DNA from: Putridiphycobacter sp965230195 | GTDB taxonomy: Bacteria > Bacteroidota > Bacteroidia > Flavobacteriales_D > Crocinitomicaceae | DNA length: 64,000 nucleotides | Direction: 5' to 3' | NCBI GenBank assembly: GCA_965230195.1 | Contig: OZ245997.1 | Coordinates: forward strand, 5,704,001 to 5,768,000 | Shown: positions 8,462-18,872 of the stretch, one piece after another | Numbering within the stretch: position 1 is the stretch's first letter | Layout of the letters: every line of letters begins with the position of its first letter | The notes under the pieces: model-generated | The model's database searches: none | The model's input: only the letters and a program-made list of their open reading frames with translations | What the model was told of the DNA's origin: nothing | Translations under genes and position numbers: made by a program

Positions 8462-8469
8462 TATCTTTG
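8462..8469 (+). promoter_or_regulatory. Candidate -7 box for the maeB-ruvA-sprA operon
   Basis: TATCTTTG matches TAnnTTTG exactly and lies 24 bases before the maeB ATG. The -33 region is weak. Confidence 0.5.
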
Positions 8470-8493
8470 TCAGTTCGAATAAACAGAAGTTCT

Positions 8494-10764
8494 ATGGCAA
8501 AAGTAAGAAAACAGGAAGCTCTGGATTATCACGCAAATGGCAGACCAGGAAAAATTGAAGTTATCCCTTCAAAACCATATGCCACACAACGTGATTTGTC
8601 TTTGGCTTATTCGCCGGGAGTAGCTGAGCCCTGCCTTGAAATTGCTGCTGATAAAGATAATGTATACCGTTATACCGCCAAGTCTAATCTTGTTGCTGTA
8701 ATCAGTAACGGAACAGCTGTGCTGGGCCTTGGAAACATTGGACCTGATGCCTCGAAGCCTGTTATGGAAGGTAAAGGGCTACTGTTCAAGATTTTCGCAG
8801 ACATTGATGTGTTTGACATTGAAGTTGATGCAGAAGACCCGGAAAAGTTCATTGAAACAGTAAAAGCCATTTCACCCACTTTTGGGGGAATAAATCTGGA
8901 AGATATTAAAGCACCGGAAGCTTTTGAAATAGAAAAACGTTTAAAGGATGAGTTGGATATTCCAATCATGCATGACGATCAGCATGGAACAGCAATTATA
9001 TCAAGTGCAGCATTAATCAATGCCCTTGAAATTGCTAAGAAGAAAATTGGACGTATTAAGATAGTGGTAAGTGGAGCGGGTGCCGCTGCTTTTTCATGCA
9101 CTAAACTCTACCTTGCACTTGGTGCCAAATTGTCTAATATTTATATGTTTGACAGTAAAGGTTTACTTTCTGCTAAAAGAACTGACCTTGACGAATACAA
9201 AGCTGAATTTGCTGTCCATAAAAAGGACATGACATTAGCCGAAGCCATGAAAGGTTCAGATGTTTTCCTTGGATTATCAAAAGGAGGGATTGTATCAAAA
9301 GAAATGGTGAAGAGTATGGCCAAAAACCCTATCGTTTTTGCCCTGGCTAATCCAGAGCCTGAAATTTCATACAAAGATGCCATGTCGGTCCGAAAGGATA
9401 TTATAATGGCCACCGGACGATCCGATCATCCTAATCAAGTAAATAATGTAATTGGTTTCCCGTACATATTCCGTGGAGCACTTGATGTCAGAGCAACCTG
9501 TATTAATGAAGAAATGAAGCTTGCTGCCGTAAAGGCCATTGCTTCGTTAGCAAAAGAGATTGTACCTGAGGAGGTAAATGAGGCCTATAATGAGAAAAAC
9601 ATCTCATTTGGAAAGGATACAATCATACCTAAACCAATAGATCCAAGGCTAATTTATACAGTATCTCCTGCCGTGGCCAAAGCTGCTGTGGACTCCGGAG
9701 TGGCTACAAATCCTATTACCGATTGGGATGCGTATGTAGCCATGTTGAAAAAACGATTGGGATTAGATAATAAAATCCTCAATATTTTAACGGACAAAGC
9801 GCTTAAAAATCCTAAAAGAGTGGTATTTGCTGAAGCGGATAACTATAAAATTTTGAAAGCCGCTCAAATGGCGTTGGATGAAGGTTTTGTTACTCCTATT
9901 TTATTAGGGAGAGAAGAGAAAATCTTAAATTTAATCCGTGAGAATAACCTCGACCTGGGTGATGATATAGAAATCGTTGATCCCAAATCACCTGACATGA
10001 AAGCCAAATGTGAGGCATTTGGAAAAATTTTCTTTGAAAAAAGACAACGTAAAGGATATACTGAATACGAAGCCATCAAGATTATGCGTGAGCGGAACTA
10101 TTTTGGTACAATGATGGTTGAAACTGGTGAAGCTGATGCCTTGATATCAGGTATTACGAGAAGTTACAGGGATGTAATCAGACCTGCTATCGAAATTGTA
10201 GGTAAAGATGAAAAAATCCTGAAAGTTGCCGGAATGCATATTCTGATCACTAAAAAAGGGCCTCTTTTTGTCGCTGATACTACAGTGAATATTAATCCTA
10301 CCGCTGAAGAAATAGCGGATATCACTTATCAGGTTGTAAGAACTATCAGAAGACTAAAAATCCAACCAAGAGTTGCCTTATTAGGTTATTCTAATTTTGG
10401 ATCAGCTAAAGGTGAAGATTCAAAAAAGATGGCTGAAGCCAGAAAAATTTTAAATGAAAAATACCCTTCGGTAATTGTTGATGGTGAAATACAAGCCAAT
10501 TTTGCACTAAATAATGACTTGTTAATGGAAAAATTCCCTTTTTCCGATTTAGCCAATAAAAACGTTAATACACTAATTTTCCCTAACCTTTCCGCAGGAA
10601 ATATTGCTTATAAATTACTTCAGGAAAGTGTTGAAGATATTGAGGCCATTGGACCAATTCTATTAGGTTTGAAAAAATCTGTTCACGTGTTACAATTGGG
10701 AAGCTCAGTCAGAGAAATCGTTAACATGGTGAAAGTTGCCGTAATTGATGCACAAAATAAATAA
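8494..10764 (+). CDS. maeB: NADP-dependent malic enzyme fused to phosphotransacetylase-like domain
   Basis: Oxidatively decarboxylates malate to pyruvate, supplying NADPH. The family start is MAKVRKQEALDYHANGRPGK, so the ATG at 8494 is used rather than 8467 (756 residues, the normal size of the MaeB type). Residues 1-425 hold the malic domains: ATQRDLSLAYSPGVAEPC, SNGTAVLGLGNIGP, IMHDDQHGTAIISSAAL, the Rossmann motif VVSGAGAAAFSCTKLYLALG and FALANPEPEI. Residues about 430-756 form the phosphate acetyltransferase-like domain (RVVFAEADNYKILKAAQMA ... LQLGSSVREIVNMV), which in known homologues is regulatory rather than catalytic. It leads an operon: ruvA follows after 5 bases and sprA after that. 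Confidence 0.95.
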   Translation: MAKVRKQEALDYHANGRPGKIEVIPSKPYATQRDLSLAYSPGVAEPCLEIAADKDNVYRYTAKSNLVAVISNGTAVLGLGNIGPDASKPVMEGKGLLFKIFADIDVFDIEVDAEDPEKFIETVKAISPTFGGINLEDIKAPEAFEIEKRLKDELDIPIMHDDQHGTAIISSAALINALEIAKKKIGRIKIVVSGAGAAAFSCTKLYLALGAKLSNIYMFDSKGLLSAKRTDLDEYKAEFAVHKKDMTLAEAMKGSDVFLGLSKGGIVSKEMVKSMAKNPIVFALANPEPEISYKDAMSVRKDIIMATGRSDHPNQVNNVIGFPYIFRGALDVRATCINEEMKLAAVKAIASLAKEIVPEEVNEAYNEKNISFGKDTIIPKPIDPRLIYTVSPAVAKAAVDSGVATNPITDWDAYVAMLKKRLGLDNKILNILTDKALKNPKRVVFAEADNYKILKAAQMALDEGFVTPILLGREEKILNLIRENNLDLGDDIEIVDPKSPDMKAKCEAFGKIFFEKRQRKGYTEYEAIKIMRERNYFGTMMVETGEADALISGITRSYRDVIRPAIEIVGKDEKILKVAGMHILITKKGPLFVADTTVNINPTAEEIADITYQVVRTIRRLKIQPRVALLGYSNFGSAKGEDSKKMAEARKILNEKYPSVIVDGEIQANFALNNDLLMEKFPFSDLANKNVNTLIFPNLSAGNIAYKLLQESVEDIEAIGPILLGLKKSVHVLQLGSSVREIVNMVKVAVIDAQNK

Positions 10765-10769
10765 CTGAT

Positions 10770-11345
10770 ATGATTACCCACCTTAACGGAACTCTTGTAG
10801 AAAAGTCACCAACCCATGTTGTTATTGAATGTAACGGCGTTGGCTATTTTGTAAAAATAAGCCTGAACACCTTTTCCAAACTTCCTTCAGGAGATAAAAT
10901 AAGGTTATATACCCAACTTCAGGTCAGAGAAGATGCACATACACTTTACGGGTTTTATAATACACAGGAACGTGAAATGTTTAACCATTTGATTTCTGTT
11001 TCGGGTATTGGAGCAAATACAGGTATACTCATGTTGTCTGCTTTAACCGCAGATGAAATTGCAAGTGCCATTGTATCGGAGGACGTTAACGCTATAAAAG
11101 CCGTAAAAGGAATTGGGTTAAAAACCGCACAGCGGGTAATTGTCGATCTTAAATCGAAAATGGATAAAATTGAATTTTCTTCGGAAAATATTTTTGTTTC
11201 AAACAATACAAACAGATTTGAAGCGTTAAATGCTTTATCTGCCTTGGGCTTTGATAAGAAAAAAGCAGAATTAGCAATTGGTAAAGTATTAACTGATGAA
11301 CAATCGGTTGAAGATTTGATTAAAGCAGCTTTAAGAATACTATAA
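10770..11345 (+). CDS. ruvA: Holliday junction branch migration protein RuvA
   Basis: Binds the four-way Holliday junction as a tetramer and loads the RuvB motor. The start MITHLNGTLVEKSPTHVVIE is the OB-fold. HhH motifs are VSGIGANTGILMLSAL and VKGIGLKTAQRVIVDLKSK at about residues 72-128. Domain III, FEALNALSALGFDKKKAELA, lies at the C-terminus (about 148-191). The length of 191 is typical. It sits between maeB and sprA with gaps of 5 and 2 bases. RuvB and RuvC are not in the window. Confidence 0.95.
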   Translation: MITHLNGTLVEKSPTHVVIECNGVGYFVKISLNTFSKLPSGDKIRLYTQLQVREDAHTLYGFYNTQEREMFNHLISVSGIGANTGILMLSALTADEIASAIVSEDVNAIKAVKGIGLKTAQRVIVDLKSKMDKIEFSSENIFVSNNTNRFEALNALSALGFDKKKAELAIGKVLTDEQSVEDLIKAALRIL

Positions 11346-11347
11346 CA

Positions 11348-14300
11348 TTGAAAACTAAGATTACAATATCCTTTTTAGCCATTATTAGTTTTGCACTAAT
11401 AGGGAGAGGGAATACAAATTTTGAATTATACAGATTAAACACCAGTTTAACTGTTTATACAGAAAGTGATACGCCTGAAGTTGAATTACCTTATCCAATT
11501 CACGATTATAATAACGTAACTTCAAAACCTAATACCAGGCTCGATTTTGAACTGCCTTCAAATATTTCAACTGAAATAGTTTACAATGCAGAAACAGGAC
11601 TTTACGAAGTATATCAAAAAATAGGTGATCGTTATTACAGAACACCTTCTTCAATGACTTTACAACAGTATATGGCTTACGAGCGTAGAAAGTCACTGAA
11701 CGATTACTTTGTTGAAAAAATAAAATCTGACAATAGCGCCAATCAAAATCTTATCCCTACCCTTCAGGTAAAAGGAGAAGCTTTTGATTTGATTTTTGGT
11801 GGAGATGAAATTGATATCAGACCTCAGGGTTCAGCTGAATTATCATTTGGTGTCAATATTTCAAAATACGAAAACCCGGCATTGCCAATCCGACAACAAA
11901 GACAAACTCAATTTGACTTTGATCAGCAAATTCAATTGAATTTAGTTGGACAAATCGGAGATAAACTGAAATTGGAAATTGCGCAAAATACAGGAGCTAC
12001 TTTTAACTTTAAAAATCAGGTTAAAATAGGTTATACCGGTTATGAAGATGAAATTATACAGAAAATAGAGGCCGGTAATGTAACATTACCTTTAAATACG
12101 ACTTTAATTCAGGGATCACAAAGTTTATTTGGGATCAGAACCGATTTAAAATTTGGTAAACTGACCGTTAATACCTTGCTTTCACAACAAAGAGGTCAGC
12201 GACAGGAAATTAATGTGGCTGGTGGTGCTCAACAGCAAGACTTTGAAGTTAAGGCTGATAATTACGAAGAAAACAGACACTATTTCCTGAATTTCTATCA
12301 CCGTGAGCATTATGATTCAGCTATGTCTACCATGCCATTTGTTAGCTCGGGTGTCAACATTACCAAAATTGAGGTTTATGTTACCAACCGAAATAATAAT
12401 GTTGAGAATACAAGAAATATTGTTGCCTTTACCGATTTAGGTGAAAATAAAGAAGAATACCTTGAAGGTAATCCAACTGTACTAATCGGTAGCAATTTAC
12501 CTGATAATAGTGCCAATAATTTATACGATCATATCATCAACGAGACTAATGTCCGGGAATTTTCAAATGCAGTTAACGAACTTAGTACAACAAGTCCTCC
12601 GGGACCTTTCAACCAGGCATTTCATTATGAAAAAGTAGAAAACGCAAAACGTTTAACCGATCAGGAGTTTACTTATAACGCGCTTTTAGGCTTTATCTCA
12701 CTTAGGCAAGCGTTGAACCAGGATGAGGTTTTGGCTGTAGCTTATCAATACACTTATCAGGGTAGGACTTATCAGGTTGGAGAATTTTCAAACGACATTC
12801 CGGTTGAAGCTAATTCAAAAAGTGCACTGATATTAAAACTATTAAAACCCACCATTGTTAACCCAAGAAATAAACTTTGGGACTTAATGATGAAAAATGT
12901 TTATTCATTAGGAGCATACCAGGTCAGCCCGACTAATTTTAACTTAAACCTGTGGTATAATAACCCAAGAACAAGTGTTGACATTAACTATCTTCCTTAC
13001 GACGGTGTAGATGATAAAATGCTGTTACAATACCTTGACCTTGACCGATTAAACCTGAACACACAACAATTTCCTGACGGGCGGTTTGATTTTGTACCAT
13101 TTAATTACGACGGTAACAGAATGACTAATGGTGGAACCATTGATGCCAGAACAGGACGGGTATTTTTTGCTACCGTAGAACCTTTCGGTACAACCTTGCG
13201 ATCAAAACTTGATGAAGTTCCTGATCCGTTGCCGCCATACATTCTTGATGGAATTGTATATCAGGAATTATACGATTCTACAAAGACAGCCGCACAGCAA
13301 ATCCCCGACAAAAACAGGTTTACGATAAAAGGGACCTACGAATCTTCTGTCAGTTCAGATATATCCTTAAATGCTTTAAACGTTCCGGAAGGAAGTGTAA
13401 CCGTTACTGCTGGTGGTGCTGCTTTAGTTGAAGGTGTTGATTTTGAAGTCGATTATAACCTGGGAAGAGTCCGGATTTTAAATGAAGGAATCCTGGAATC
13501 TCAGGTTCCGATTAAAGTACAGTTAGAAAGTAATACCAGTTTCGGTTTCCAACAAAAATCATTGGTTGGAGCGCATTTCAATTACGAATTTAACAAAGAT
13601 TTTAACTTAGGTGCTACGGTAATGAACCTTACTGAAAAGCCGGTTACTCAAAAGGTAAATATCGGAAGTGAGCCGGTTAGTAATACAGTTTTGGGTACCG
13701 ATATCCGATACCGGGCAGAGGTTCCTTTTATTACAAAAATGGTTGATTTCCTACCAGTCATCAGCACCAAGGAAAAGTCATTTGTAACCGCTAATGGTGA
13801 ATTTGCTTATCTGATTCCGGGTACACAACGTGCTATTGGAGATGGTGGTATTTCTTATATTGATGGTTTTGAGGGGAGCCAAAGTACCATAAACTTAGCC
13901 TCAAATTTCACCTGGAGACTCGCTTCAATTCCTCAGGGTCAGCCAACTTTATTCCCTGAAGCCTCATTTGCTACCAACCCGGGAACAAAACCCGGATTTA
14001 ACAGAGCATTATTATCCTGGTATACTATTGATCAATCTGCTTTCTACCTTGGTAACTCAAATACACCTGACCATATTAAAGGAAATGATGAAATACTAAT
14101 GGATAGTAGAATGAGAATGTTGAGACAACAGGAATTATTTCCACAATCACAACCTGCTGTTGGAACAGTAAATAATATTCAGGTATTTGACCTTGCCTAT
14201 TACCCAAGAGAAAGAGGTCCATACAATTATGATACAACGGCTGCATTTATTGATGAAAACGGAGAGTTTACCAACCCTGAAGATAGATGGGCAGGGATAA

Positions 14301-17300
14301 TGAGAGCATTAAACACCACCAATTTTGAAAATGCTAATGTACAGTATATTCAGTTCTGGATGCTTGATCCTTATAATAATGATGCTACTGATACCGGTCA
14401 GATCAATCTGGATGGTGGAGAACTGTATTTTAACTTAGGAAACATCTCAGAAGACATTCTTCCGGATTCAAGAAAGAGTTTTGAAAATGGATTACCGATT
14501 GGCCCTGATTTTAATCCAAGTGATTATGATACTACTGCATGGGGAGTTATTCCTAACCAACAGGTAATTGTTAATGCATTCGATAATAATAATTCCAGCC
14601 GTGAGTATCAGGATTTGGGATTAGATGGTCTTTCCAGTGAGGATGAAGCAATATACTTTAATAAATTTATAGAATGGGTTAATGCCAGCCCGTTAACACC
14701 AGCTGCCAAGCAGAAATTGATTGATGATGCCTCTTCGGATTTCTACAACTATTATCTTGATGATGATTATGATCAATTACAGTACGATATTTTGAGACGT
14801 TATAAATACATTAACGGACATGAAGGTAATTCCAATACTTCTGAGATATCAGCAACATTAAATGCAGATGGTTACCCAACTCAAATTACAACTATTCCGG
14901 ACATTGAAGATATTAACCTGGATAATAACCTTGGTGAAAATGAAAATTACTTCCAATACAGAATTCCGATCAATCAGGGATCATTTGTGGTGGGTCAGAA
15001 TTTTATTACAAACAGCCAGGCAATTACAAAGGAAAATGGTGATGTTGAAACCTGGTATCAGTTTAAAATTCCGATCACACAATATGACAATGTCATTAAC
15101 AATATCTCTGACTTCAGATCTATCCGATTCATGAGAATGTACATGAGAGGGTTTGAGAATCCAAAAGTATTAAGATTTGCCACTCTTGAACTAATCAGAG
15201 GAACCTGGAGAGAATTTCTAGGCGATATGCAAACAGGAGATGGAGTGATTGTTGACCCTAATTCTACTGAATTTGTAATTGGGGCGGTTAACCTAGAAGA
15301 AAATGAAAGTAAAACGCCTGTTGGTTATGCTATTCCAAATGGAATTCAAAGGGAAAATGACTTTAGTAGCATCAACACCCGTCAGTTGAATGAGCAATCT
15401 ATGTCTCTTGAAGTTTGTGGTTTAAAAGATGGTGATTCAAGATCAGCTTATAAAAACCTGAATCTGGATATTCGAAACTATGGTCAGATTGAGATGTTTG
15501 TGCATGCAGAAGCCAGGAAATATGAGAATCTTTTAAAAGATAATGACCTGACAGTATTTGTAAGATTAGGAACTGATTTTGACGACAATTATTATGAGTA
15601 TGAGGTGCCTTTACAGCTTACGCCCTGGGGAACAACTTCAGCATTACCAGATGTGATTTGGCCGGAAGCAAATAATGTAACTATAGTACTTGACGATTTA
15701 ATTGATCTGAAAATAAAGCGTGATGCCTTGTCATTAATCGGTCAGGCAAATACTGCTACGGAATTTTCAGAATCAACACAAGGTAACCGTACTATTAAAG
15801 TAAAAGGTAACCCTAATTTACAAGGATTAAAAGTAGTGATGGTCGGTGTAAGGAACCCAAGTAAACAGTCTAATCCTTTAGCTGATGATGGTCTTGAGAA
15901 ATGTGCCGAAGTTTGGGTAAATGAGTTAAGAATGACCAACTTTAAGCAAAAGGGAGGTTATGCCACCACTGCCCAGGTTAATGTTCAAATGGCTGATTTT
16001 GGTAACGTTTCTTTATCTGGAAACTATTCCACGCCGGATTGGGGAACTATTGAGTCCAAAGTAGCAGAGAGACAACGGGAAGTGATTTCTGCCTTTACAG
16101 TTAACTCCAATTTTGAGTTAGGTCAGTTTTTTGGGCGTAAAATAGGTATTTCATTACCGGCTTATTTCGGATATGCTGTCAACTCTATCAGCCCTGAATT
16201 TGATCCATTAGCCCCTGATGTAAAAATGTCGCTCCTACCTGATAGTACTAGAAAGCAAAAAGAAGAATACGCCAGAGCTTTAACCGTTCGAAAGTCGTAT
16301 AACTTTACGAATGTAAGGAAAGAAAGAACCAATAACAGGCCAGCCAGAATATGGGATATTGAAAACCTTACAGCCAGTTATTCGTTTAACGAAATAACTC
16401 AGAGGGATATTAATACCGCACACAATATTACCAGAAATTATAAGGCCGGATTGAACTATGCATTTTCTTCAAAACCAAAATTGGTTGAGCCATTTAAAAG
16501 CAAAGGCTTTGCCAGAAAATCACCTTGGTTAAGATTAATCAGAGACTTTAATTTTTACCTCGGGCCAAAATCTTTTTCAATTAATAATGACGTTCAAAGA
16601 ATGTATAACGAATTATTAAACAGAAATGCACTGGATCCAACATTTGAATTTAGTCCTACTTTTTATAAAACATTTACCTGGAACAGGGCTTACAGTTTTA
16701 AATATGACCTGACTAAAAACTTAAAATTCAATTATACGGCCAACAACTCTTCAGTTGTACTTGAACCGGTAGGTATTATTAATGCCAATGCTGAAGCCGG
16801 ATCAGAAGGACAGGAAAATTATCAGATTTTCAGACGTAATATCAATACAACCTTTAGTCCTTTTGGGCCAAAACAAGATTCAGTAAAATTTGGTGGGTAC
16901 AATATGAACTTTGGTCAAAACTTTGACATTACTTATAAGTTACCGCTTGACAAATTACCATTAACTGACTGGATCAGTACAAATATCCAATACAACGGAA
17001 GTTATGATTGGTTAAGAGCACCATTAGGGCAGGGACAATTTGGTAACACCATTCAAAACTCCAGAAACTTCTCAATAAATGGTCAGTTCAACATGATTTC
17101 GCTTTACAATAAAATTGAATTCCTTCGAAAAGTCAATCAGGATGGTAAAGGTCGATCAAGAGGAAGAACGCCAAGCAGAAGTTCAAGAACATCTGAAGGC
17201 ATCAATAAAGAAGGTGATAAGGATGATGATAAGAAGAAGAAAAAGAAAGAAATAAATCCGGCAGTAAAAACCATTGCCCAATTATTTATGACATTGAGAA

Positions 17301-18679
17301 ATGTAAGCTTTAACTACTCCGTAAATGACGGGATGTTACTTCCTGGTTTTAATGAAACCAATTCTGTACTGGGTATGAGCAGAGGGTTTGGAGCACCTGG
17401 TTTTAACTTTATTGCCGGTGGACAAAATTATGATCTGTTTGGTCGTCCAACTAACCTTTGGGGACAGGATTCTTCTTTTGCAAGGTATGCTTCGGAACAT
17501 GATTGGTTAATCAGAGATCCGAACCTAAACAACCAACATAATGTAATGCATACTCAAAATATTGGTGGTAGAGCGACATTAGAGCCATTTAAAGATTTAT
17601 CGATAAACCTGTCAGTAAACAGGACTTTAACCAATAATCAAAATAGCTTTTACAGATGGTCTGAAGATCCAGGCTCACCTGGTGACAGTTTATTCCAATA
17701 TCAAAATCCGATCAATAGCGGAACACTAAATTTCAGTACTATTACCTGGGCTACCGCCTTTGAGAAATTAGACACTACCAGAGCATCTCAAAACTTTAAT
17801 AATATGCGTGATGTTCGGTCAGATATTTCAAGAATACTTGGAGATGAAGAAGGTACCTCAATGGGAACCAACGGTTATTATACTGGTTATGGTGAAAACC
17901 AGCAAGACGTATTAGTTGGTGCATTTTTAACAGCCTATACCGGAAGAAAGGGAACCAATGGTATTTCCAGTGTATTCAGCATGATTCCTCTTCCTAACTG
18001 GGATATTCGTTATGATGGGTTAACCAAATTTGACTTTATGAAAAAGTATGTCCGAAACTTTACTATTAAGCATGGCTACCGGTCAAATGTTTCGGTTTCT
18101 AATTTTTCAACTAACCTGGCTGCAAGAGATGCAGATGGTAATCACCTGACTGATAATTCAAATAACTTTATTGCTGATGACCAATTCCAAAGTATTACTA
18201 TTTCGGAGCAGTTTTCTCCTTTATTTGGAATTGATGCCACCTGGATTATTAATCAAAATGGATTAATTACAAAATTCGAATATAAAAAAGACCGTAGTCT
18301 GGCGCTTAACATTGCTAATGCGCAGATTACTGAAATGATAGGAGAAGAAATTGTAATCGGATCAGGATATAAATTCTCAAGTATTGAGCTTCCGTTTGAG
18401 TTTATGGGTGAAAAGCCTAAGAGTGACTTAAACATCAGGTTTGATTTATCCATCAGAGATAATTTAACGTTGAGCAGAAACATTACCGAAAACAGGGTAC
18501 AAACCACTTCGGGTCAAAAAATGTATTCTATCCGTTCTTCTGCCGATTATAATCTTGGAAAAAATCTAAATGTCAGAGCCTATTTTGACCGAACGGTTAA
18601 TACTCCTGCCTTATCTTCTGCTTTTAAAACAGCAAATACAAGAGCCGGTATAGCGTTAAGATTTAATTTAGCACAGTAG
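11348..18679 (+). CDS. sprA: SprA, outer-membrane T9SS translocon and gliding protein
   Basis: A 2443-residue giant beta-barrel. In Flavobacterium johnsoniae SprA (about 2400 residues) is the outer-membrane translocon of the type IX secretion system. Translation must start at TTG 11348, because ruvA stops 2 bases upstream and no in-frame ATG occurs near; from there MKTKITISFLAIISFALIGR gives a signal peptide. Recognisable SprA features are the paired SprA-N type segments (LKVKGEAFDLIFGGDEIDIRPQGSAE-like opening near residue 140, and a long FNFKNQVKIGYTGYEDEIIQKIEAGN stretch shown in shortened form as GYEDEIIQKIEAGNV), SYIDGFEGSQSTINL, and many alternating polar/aromatic strands to the end GIALRFNLAQ. 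A lysine-rich spacer (DDDKKKKKKE) lies near residue 1957. It is cotranscribed with maeB and ruvA. Confidence 0.93.
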   Translation: MKTKITISFLAIISFALIGRGNTNFELYRLNTSLTVYTESDTPEVELPYPIHDYNNVTSKPNTRLDFELPSNISTEIVYNAETGLYEVYQKIGDRYYRTPSSMTLQQYMAYERRKSLNDYFVEKIKSDNSANQNLIPTLQVKGEAFDLIFGGDEIDIRPQGSAELSFGVNISKYENPALPIRQQRQTQFDFDQQIQLNLVGQIGDKLKLEIAQNTGATFNFKNQVKIGYTGYEDEIIQKIEAGNVTLPLNTTLIQGSQSLFGIRTDLKFGKLTVNTLLSQQRGQRQEINVAGGAQQQDFEVKADNYEENRHYFLNFYHREHYDSAMSTMPFVSSGVNITKIEVYVTNRNNNVENTRNIVAFTDLGENKEEYLEGNPTVLIGSNLPDNSANNLYDHIINETNVREFSNAVNELSTTSPPGPFNQAFHYEKVENAKRLTDQEFTYNALLGFISLRQALNQDEVLAVAYQYTYQGRTYQVGEFSNDIPVEANSKSALILKLLKPTIVNPRNKLWDLMMKNVYSLGAYQVSPTNFNLNLWYNNPRTSVDINYLPYDGVDDKMLLQYLDLDRLNLNTQQFPDGRFDFVPFNYDGNRMTNGGTIDARTGRVFFATVEPFGTTLRSKLDEVPDPLPPYILDGIVYQELYDSTKTAAQQIPDKNRFTIKGTYESSVSSDISLNALNVPEGSVTVTAGGAALVEGVDFEVDYNLGRVRILNEGILESQVPIKVQLESNTSFGFQQKSLVGAHFNYEFNKDFNLGATVMNLTEKPVTQKVNIGSEPVSNTVLGTDIRYRAEVPFITKMVDFLPVISTKEKSFVTANGEFAYLIPGTQRAIGDGGISYIDGFEGSQSTINLASNFTWRLASIPQGQPTLFPEASFATNPGTKPGFNRALLSWYTIDQSAFYLGNSNTPDHIKGNDEILMDSRMRMLRQQELFPQSQPAVGTVNNIQVFDLAYYPRERGPYNYDTTAAFIDENGEFTNPEDRWAGIMRALNTTNFENANVQYIQFWMLDPYNNDATDTGQINLDGGELYFNLGNISEDILPDSRKSFENGLPIGPDFNPSDYDTTAWGVIPNQQVIVNAFDNNNSSREYQDLGLDGLSSEDEAIYFNKFIEWVNASPLTPAAKQKLIDDASSDFYNYYLDDDYDQLQYDILRRYKYINGHEGNSNTSEISATLNADGYPTQITTIPDIEDINLDNNLGENENYFQYRIPINQGSFVVGQNFITNSQAITKENGDVETWYQFKIPITQYDNVINNISDFRSIRFMRMYMRGFENPKVLRFATLELIRGTWREFLGDMQTGDGVIVDPNSTEFVIGAVNLEENESKTPVGYAIPNGIQRENDFSSINTRQLNEQSMSLEVCGLKDGDSRSAYKNLNLDIRNYGQIEMFVHAEARKYENLLKDNDLTVFVRLGTDFDDNYYEYEVPLQLTPWGTTSALPDVIWPEANNVTIVLDDLIDLKIKRDALSLIGQANTATEFSESTQGNRTIKVKGNPNLQGLKVVMVGVRNPSKQSNPLADDGLEKCAEVWVNELRMTNFKQKGGYATTAQVNVQMADFGNVSLSGNYSTPDWGTIESKVAERQREVISAFTVNSNFELGQFFGRKIGISLPAYFGYAVNSISPEFDPLAPDVKMSLLPDSTRKQKEEYARALTVRKSYNFTNVRKERTNNRPARIWDIENLTASYSFNEITQRDINTAHNITRNYKAGLNYAFSSKPKLVEPFKSKGFARKSPWLRLIRDFNFYLGPKSFSINNDVQRMYNELLNRNALDPTFEFSPTFYKTFTWNRAYSFKYDLTKNLKFNYTANNSSVVLEPVGIINANAEAGSEGQENYQIFRRNINTTFSPFGPKQDSVKFGGYNMNFGQNFDITYKLPLDKLPLTDWISTNIQYNGSYDWLRAPLGQGQFGNTIQNSRNFSINGQFNMISLYNKIEFLRKVNQDGKGRSRGRTPSRSSRTSEGINKEGDKDDDKKKKKKEINPAVKTIAQLFMTLRNVSFNYSVNDGMLLPGFNETNSVLGMSRGFGAPGFNFIAGGQNYDLFGRPTNLWGQDSSFARYASEHDWLIRDPNLNNQHNVMHTQNIGGRATLEPFKDLSINLSVNRTLTNNQNSFYRWSEDPGSPGDSLFQYQNPINSGTLNFSTITWATAFEKLDTTRASQNFNNMRDVRSDISRILGDEEGTSMGTNGYYTGYGENQQDVLVGAFLTAYTGRKGTNGISSVFSMIPLPNWDIRYDGLTKFDFMKKYVRNFTIKHGYRSNVSVSNFSTNLAARDADGNHLTDNSNNFIADDQFQSITISEQFSPLFGIDATWIINQNGLITKFEYKKDRSLALNIANAQITEMIGEEIVIGSGYKFSSIELPFEFMGEKPKSDLNIRFDLSIRDNLTLSRNITENRVQTTSGQKMYSIRSSADYNLGKNLNVRAYFDRTVNTPALSSAFKTANTRAGIALRFNLAQ

Positions 18680-18872
18680 GATTTTCAGTTGATAGTGGTT
18701 TTGTTGGTTATTAGCAATTAGCTTTTAGTCTTTAGCTGGTTGTTCAGTTAATTGTTACTCGTTGGTATTCTCAGCTTTTAAAAACAACCCCAGACGAATA
18801 ACAGATCAAATATTGCAGGTACTATGCGATAATATGCCACAACACTTCAACCATCAACTATTAACAAATAAA

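Noticed and set aside
18680..18872. Possible small gene or RNA between sprA and mobA
   Set aside because: The stretch is TTAG/GTT-rich, simple in sequence, with no hairpin plus T tract and no frame with coding character.
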